This document shows positions 58,101-64,000 of a stretch of 64,000 nt of DNA, piece by piece. A model generated the notes under the pieces. It was not told where the DNA came from. It made no database searches and saw only the letters and a list, made by a program, of their open reading frames with translations. Location: contig OX457029.1 in assembly GCA_949752745.1 (NCBI GenBank), positions 43,138,500 through 43,202,499 of the forward strand, in the 5' to 3' direction. This stretch comes from Protula sp. h YS-2021. Taxonomy: Eukaryota > Annelida > Polychaeta > Sabellida > Serpulidae. The stretch's first letter is position 1. Each line of letters begins with the position of its first letter. The translations under genes and the position numbers were made by a program.

Positions 58101-59916
58101 ATATACCATGTCTAAACATTATTCAATTTTCATTTTATCGCTTTCGCTCTAGCGTCCAATGTAAAATAGAAGCACGAATTTTTGCGAGGCCCGTCTAATC
58201 GGTCCAGTCACAGAAAATGATTTTGTTCATTGCCAAGGTTTATAACTGAAAATTGTGCACAGTCTGTAAATCACATGCTAGTAAGTACCATACGCACAGC
58301 AAATCAAAAAGCAGAGGGCAATGCAATTACACTATGGGACACTTTAACTGATTCCTGAGTTCTTTTTTTTCTAAATGAGTGGTGATTTTGAAAGGTGTAA
58401 ACAAATACGCTAAGGTGTTATAATAGTTCATGTAGAACAGTGCGGAACATCTAACTGATCGAGAGCCTCAAAGTCCGATGCTCACAAAGGCAGAGAGCTT
58501 CGGCAAAGCAAATTCAATTTCAGTACGAAAGAAGGACTTAAAGTAAATACCTTCTCAGCCTAACATTACAACATTGTTTTGCTTCTATTTTCCAAAGCAG
58601 GAGGATGTTTCTGCTTGAAATTGACGTTCTACTGTTTCCTGGTCTCGCCATCTAATGAGAATGGTGCCTAGTCTCATAAGTAGTCAAGTGACGCTTTGTT
58701 TTGTCTGTGCTTCAAGCATGGTCGAGTTCTCAATGAAGTCCCTTGAGTTGATTTAAATCCATCTAGAGGTCCTGGATCAGATAGACCTTGACGCGCTATT
58801 ATTAACTTATAGGAGGAAGTAGCAGCCCTTTTGAGATTAAAACTCAATAGCTACTTGTTTACTTTGTGGTGTTAGTTTTACTGCTCAAAGATTGACAGAT
58901 CCTTGGTCTGGAATTTATCTAACAGTATTATTTTACACCAGTCTTCTCACGACAACAATATTTACACCCAAACTGTTTTGACTGATTCAGGCCAAGCATA
59001 GGCACGCTTACATCAGCCTGGCGATTCGAATGTTGCATGGACCAGCGCCTGCTCTGAAGACACACGTCTCAACACCGGAAAAGTAAAGTTATTCTCAAAT
59101 AACCTTCGTCCGGACCTTATTTTAAAGAAGGTTTGCGGACTGACTGACAGAACAAAAGATTGCAGTATCAATTTATCTTACAGTCATGGGCTTATAAAAA
59201 GAGTTGCTAATTGCAGCAACTAACAGTAAGGTGCTATTTTGGAGCTGAACATTTTCGCTAAACGTTGTTTCCATTGTTGATTTGGGAGAGCACCCACACA
59301 CCCACTCTTGCCTTGGGGAGTTTTTTTCGGTGGATACCTGGGAAATTAAGTATTTTTTATTCATCAAAAATATTTGCCTGGGCGTAATCTTTGCTGTCAC
59401 CCATTTTCAACAGAATTTGTTGGGTAAATCTTCCCTGGATTTTTTTCGGAAACAAGCAAGAAGTGACCATTTAAATGTTCCACTAGTATGCCGAGACTTC
59501 ATATTGGCTTTTGATTAACACCTTCAGCGCAAGTCAACACTAAAGTAAGCGGCCCGACAATACGCCGAACTAAAAGTGCCGAAGCCAAATACTCCAGGAC
59601 TGATCTATCACTATTATAACATATTAACCATACACCATTGTCATAAATAGCAAAGAAGGAGATGAATTTTGTCGTTTTCAGTGCCACTGATCAATTTAGT
59701 ATTTGTGATTTTAAATGCAACCAGACCTATCTCTCTTTATTTCAAGATAAAATTAGAAAAAACAACTCTTTGTTTTAAGGACATTGAATTGAATTGGGAG
59801 GAAACGTAAGCAATATCGCCGAAATCCCATATTTTCTTTCGTTTTTAATGACGTCACTGTACTTAACTACGTAGTCGGCGTCCATACACCCAAATGCCAT
59901 ACAAAACTAGACAGAA

Positions 59917-61122
59917 TTCCGCTACATAGCGGAATCAGCCCACTTGCAGAAACCATTACAGAAAATATTTGTATTAAATCATGACTAAAAACCTCGAAGT
60001 CACGCAGTACCCCTTCTTTATCTGTGCTTCGATCCTACTTCCGATTTTTGGCTTTGACCATGACCGAGGAGATCAAGGTCACCGAGGTACCTCTTACATT
60101 TGGTCTTTTAGACCCAAAGGATCGAAAATAAGCTCAAAATCGCTTTATTTGTAATCGTTTTCGAAATAATAGTCAACTTCCGTTTTTTGGCCTTGACCGT
60201 GATCCAGAAGGTCAAGGTCACCGGGGTACCTCTTATGTAACGTTGTTTAGGCTCAAAGGGTCGAAAATGAGCTCAAAATAACTCTATCTCTAACCGTTTT
60301 CGAGATAGCAGTCAACGTCCGGTTTTGACCTTGACCGTGACACAGAAGGTCAAGGTCACCGAGGTACCTCTTATGTAACGTTGTTTAGACGCAAAGAGTC
60401 GAAAATGAGCTCAAAATCAATCTATCTCTAACCGTTTTCGATATAATAGTCAACTTCCGGTTTTTGACCTTAACTGTGACCCAGAAGATCAAGATCACCG
60501 AGGTACCTCCTATGTAATGTTGTTTAGGCCCAAAGGGTCGAAATTTCTAACCGTTTTCCAGATAAGTCGGCCTGTCGTTAACGGCGCGTGAAGTCACGTG
60601 ACCTTTGACACTGACCCTCAAGGTCAAGATTAGTGATGAAAGTTTAAACCTCCCATAATACGTTTTATGCATTTAAAATGGGATTTGAGCACCTTTGTGG
60701 CTACTTTTCGTGATTAATGGGCGTTTCAAAAAATATTTTGACCTCACTTTGACTTTGACCTCTGAGGTTAAAGATAACAAAAAATTTGCAGATTTGACGA
60801 CAACTCATTACTCTCTATGTCTCTGCCAAATGCCGTCTTTCTACGACAAACCCTGTAGGAGGAGTTTTCCGGAAACCACTTTGAGGTAAAAACTACTTTG
60901 ACCTCAATTTGACCTTGACCTTCAAGGTCAAGGGAAAAAAAATTGACGACATCTCATCACCCTCTATCTCTGTGATAAATGTCATCGTCCTACGCCAAAT
61001 AGCGTAGCAGGAGTTTTCTGGAAACCTTCGAGACGGAAAAAAGAGAAGAAAAAAAGAAAAAAAAGGACAGAAATTTCGAGAAAAACTACAAACTTATATC
61101 CATTTGCAAACGAAGTTTGCAA
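59917..61122 (-). repeat. Hairpin-bounded repeat with 139-bp tandem units, copy B
   Basis: Bounded by TTCCGCTACATAGCGGAA (59917-59934) and TTGCAAACGAAGTTTGCAA (61104-61122), the same ends as copy A in inverted order. The interior has about four tandem units: GGTACC(T/C) anchors at 60086, 60225, 60363 and 60502 give a 138-139 bp period, each with a GGTCAAGGTCACC block and 'aaaatgagctcaaaat'. Likely a mobile or fold-back element; no coding region was recognised. Confidence 0.82.
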
Positions 61123-63182
61123 GTGGGAATGATCGTCTTTGATACAGCTTCTGCAAGATCACTTTATTGCCTCTTTTCCTTGGCTAAGGGGTCGGCCTTA
61201 GAGCATGTACGGGTCACGGCCTCACTGCGCACCAGCCTTTACAGTCTGCGGGATCAACTGGCACCAGGTGCCAATTGCTTTCAATGCTAGCAGTAACAAC
61301 CAGACAAAAACTATAGCAAAAGAGATCTGTGGACCGATTATCTTGTCTTATTTCAACTGTCGGATTTGTTAGAACCTGTCTTCGATCGCCTGATGTAGGC
61401 TTAAAGATCGCTTTGGTCTATGAAAAGACTTTCCAAGTCGTTAATAGATAATACTTTTGACGACCGTACACCTACTATCATCGAATCAGGGTCTGAATGC
61501 GTCAGCCTTTTGTTCTCCGGGCGAGAAAACATGGGTAATGCCAACACTGTTGAAAGGGTGGCGGAGGGTGGGCGGGGTCTTGATTTGTGAAGAGAATCAT
61601 CAATTTCAAAATAGCACTTATGTATATACAGCTGCTGAGCATTTTACATTTCAAAAAAGGTGCTGTTTGGTTACACCTCAAACTTCAATAGTTGCCTTGA
61701 CTAGGGGTAGTTATTTGTCCAAGCGGCGATCACACTACCGTTAGACCGTTTGCTGCGATGTTTGCTCGTTAATATTACGCTCACAGCAAAGTGTTAAAAG
61801 TGAGAAGGCCCATTACCCAGCAAGCAACAGATTTGTTTTTAGCGTCAGAATAACACATTATTAATGAAACTTACGAGGTTTCGGGCGTCATTCCGAAGCT
61901 GGAAATTGACCCCTTGTCTGACTTGTGTAGAATCTGGATTGCGTAAAAGGTGCTCCATGTACAATTAAAATACCACAGTCTTTGATCATAGATTCGTTAT
62001 AAAGCGAATATATATGCTCGGGTTTTTCAGCTGAGCAGCAACTGGCATGTGAGACATGTTGAAAGATATCTTATTCTGTGCGAAACCTAACATGGCAATA
62101 ATTCGCCTTTCATTTCCTGTCACATATAATTCTGACGATGTGGAACAAGTTTACACGCAGTAATATAACGTTTCAGCTGCAACGAAATATGCCAAAAGCT
62201 CAGCGACCATCGACGTCTCCCGACCCCCCCCCCCCCCCACCCCAACAGCTCTTCTAAACCATAGACCCTAGCCCATCCCAACCCCAACTCCGCTAAATCA
62301 TCGACTCCACCCCATCCCCACCCCCGCACTTGCTTTGTGACCGCTCTGGAAAACACAGGGTTTGGGGCGAGATACACACACCTTGGAAATGTCCATGAAA
62401 TTTTGGTCAAAACTTTTCAATATTTCTTCTTGGACTGTATGACTGTTTAAAAAACTAATGGATGGCCTCACCTCAATATTTCGCTCAGCCAAATAAATTC
62501 TTATTCGGAAGAATCGGGCAGTGTTGTCATTAGATGATTAAATGCAGAAAAAAATGAAAATATTTTTTCTCAAACACATCGGCAGATTATGTTGTCCATT
62601 TCTAGATAAATCAATTTGACATAAATTGCAGCTCACGGAATAGATTTCCTGCAGTGTGATATTCTGAAGAAATAATGGACCCGCTGATATTGAATATGGA
62701 TCCACAAAATTACCCACGAAAAGCTTTGTAGACGCTAGATATAAATCATTTCGATAAAATGGTTAGGGTAATTAAAAGGAAGAGATCAAGGAAATTGCGG
62801 CCCGGACTTAAAATACCTGCCAAATGGTAATGAAAAGATGCATTACCGTTGTGCATCAACTAACCAATTTATGGCTTAGTCATTAGGGATTGCTTTACAT
62901 ACACTTTCACAACGTTTTTTTGTTTTTTTTTTTTTTTTGTTTTTTTTGTATTTACTAGCAATAATTAACTTACAGTGGCAGGATCGATGTGCACCAAGAT
63001 AATTTTTAATATAAAAAAAAAATTCTTGGTGTCATTTCATTTGGATTGTGCATTAGTTTCAAGCTGCCGTTTAATTTTATTATTCTTCATTCTGTTACAG
63101 CGGACAACAGTTATGATTCATTATACATGTTTGATATAGATCCACTTTGTTGTTTTATAACAAATTCATGAAAGAGACTTAC
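61123..63182. other. Gene-free region, predicted 5' part of receptor intron 1
   Basis: No exon recognised. Contains a C15 run (62224-62238) and a T-rich tract near 62920. Open frames around the C run are artefacts. Confidence 0.5.
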
Positions 63183-63249
63183 CTTCAAATAGACTGGAAA
63201 TTAATATTATCCATAAAATAATAACAAATTCTTTTATTTTCCCAGCCAT
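63183..63249 (-). CDS. Candidate exon 1 of the nAChR-like gene: signal peptide
   Basis: From ATG at 63249 it encodes MAGKIKEFVIILWIILISSL then FE, a classic short basic-plus-hydrophobic signal peptide, and ends GAA|G before a strong donor GTAAGT. It leaves one nucleotide, exactly what the phase-1 acceptor of exon 2 needs (G+GA gives Gly). With this exon the whole coding sequence closes at 496 residues. The 27-kb intron and lack of transcript evidence keep this an inference; an in-frame upstream ATG at 63408 also exists. Confidence 0.6.
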
Positions 63250-64000
63250 GTTGTTTTCTATAATATAATGCCAAAAGTTACTGCCTTTACAGATTTTAGG
63301 AATCCCATGAATAAGCGCAGGAATTTTCCAACAAAATTTACTGCTGCAGCTCTTTTCGCCAAAGGATGCTACGCTTTCAAAGTGAGTTATCGCGGCGGAT
63401 CCCTTCAAAGAGTACCACTTTTCTGTCCCAGAGCTATTGTGCTTTTGCTCTTTTTGCTTGAAAGAAGAAATTATTCTGCTATTATGTGTTAAATTCTATT
63501 TGCATTCAACTATGAAATTGAGTTAGCAGACAACTGAAATAATATTTTCCATCTAAATTTCTTAGTTTTCTTTTGGCCTCCTAGACGCGCCAAGTTATAG
63601 GTGACCCTGAATGCAATCAGCCGTGTGGGTTATCACAGCGAGTGAAGCTCCAGCCAGTGATGGCTTTTAATGAAAAGAAAGTTGTATTTTTATCCGGATA
63701 TCAATACGCAGCACACGTCACTTTATTGGAACAGCTTCGAGCTGAAGTTTGATTGGACAGCAGCTGTGTTTCTTATACACGGGCTGCAATATGTAAATGT
63801 CGTGAAAATTTGTTTGCCAAGCAGCCCGCGGGGTTCACACAATTGTTTGCTAATCAAGGCCTGATCAGAGCTGCATTATGTACCAGTTCAGTAGTTTGCA
63901 CATGATTGAGTAGGTTTTCCCAAATGAAATTAACAAAGCGAGCATTATCCTGCCATTTTTTCACACATTCTTTTCAAAGCAAGTGCTTTGTCAGAAAAGT
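63250..64000. other. Presumed 5' UTR/promoter side of the receptor gene
   Basis: Upstream (in - sense) of the candidate signal-peptide exon. No TATA box, CpG cluster or other exon could be assigned with confidence. Confidence 0.35.

Larger units (their letters stand above)
37646..59916. other. Long gene-free region, probably receptor intron 1
   Basis: About 22 kb of AT-rich sequence with only short open frames on both strands and none with a recognisable family, splice-bounded exon or transposase. Recognisable items are three microsatellites and one degenerate TCAAGGTCA repeat. If the signal exon at 63.2 kb is correct, all of this is first intron. Confidence 0.55.

Noticed and set aside
62120..62492. 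Gly-Trp-rich - strand open frames
   Set aside because: Generated by the C15 run and surrounding C-rich sequence; not protein-like.

Overview
The window is eukaryotic nuclear DNA: AT-rich, intron-containing, and crowded with DNA transposons, microsatellites and tandem repeats. A calmodulin-family gene, a divergent nicotinic acetylcholine receptor (nAChR) subunit, TGACCTTGACCTT-rich repeats and Kolobok-, MULE- and pogo-type elements suggest a lophotrochozoan animal, most likely a mollusc and perhaps a bivalve. The taxon is an inference from gene and repeat style; no species-diagnostic sequence was identified.

Layout. (1) 2.8-5.0 kb, + strand: a five-coding-exon calmodulin-like gene (initiator-ATG exon not certain) whose phases assemble to a standard 149-residue, four-EF-hand protein. 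(2) 7.5-8.6 kb, + strand: a truncated, broken copy of its last two exons. (3) 9.6-12.0 kb: a DNA transposon with 12-bp ends, carrying a nested pogo/Tigger-like element. (4) 12.9-16.65 kb: a 3.75-kb TTAA-flanked, Kolobok-like transposon with remains of a DDE transposase followed by a DEDDh exonuclease domain, broken by several frameshifts. (5) 16.87-17.9 kb: a MULE-type transposase remnant between G/C-rich inverted repeats. (6) 18.3-22.35 kb: an (AT)n microsatellite, then a roughly 180-bp tandem array with two alternating monomer types, interrupted by an antisense non-LTR retrotransposon fragment.

(7) 23.86-36.18 kb, - strand, probably reaching 63.25 kb: an nAChR / Cys-loop channel subunit. 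Nine exons were found by homology and splice phase, including a tandem pair of 45-nt alternative exons at the loop D position. Using one of the pair, the coding sequence closes exactly to 496 residues. Its introns hold a CRE-like minisatellite resembling the exon 6 splice donor, a pogo-like element, a short deletion derivative of the Kolobok-like element, and two inverted copies of a hairpin-bounded repeat 22 kb apart. The rest of 37-63 kb is probably the very long first intron and holds only repeats that I can recognise.

The calmodulin-like gene would act as an intracellular calcium sensor and the nAChR-like gene as a membrane ligand-gated channel. They look unrelated apart from being neighbours. 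The most unusual signals are the receptor's duplicated loop D exon together with its altered pore filter and ligand box, and the transposase-exonuclease element with its own non-autonomous derivative in the same window.
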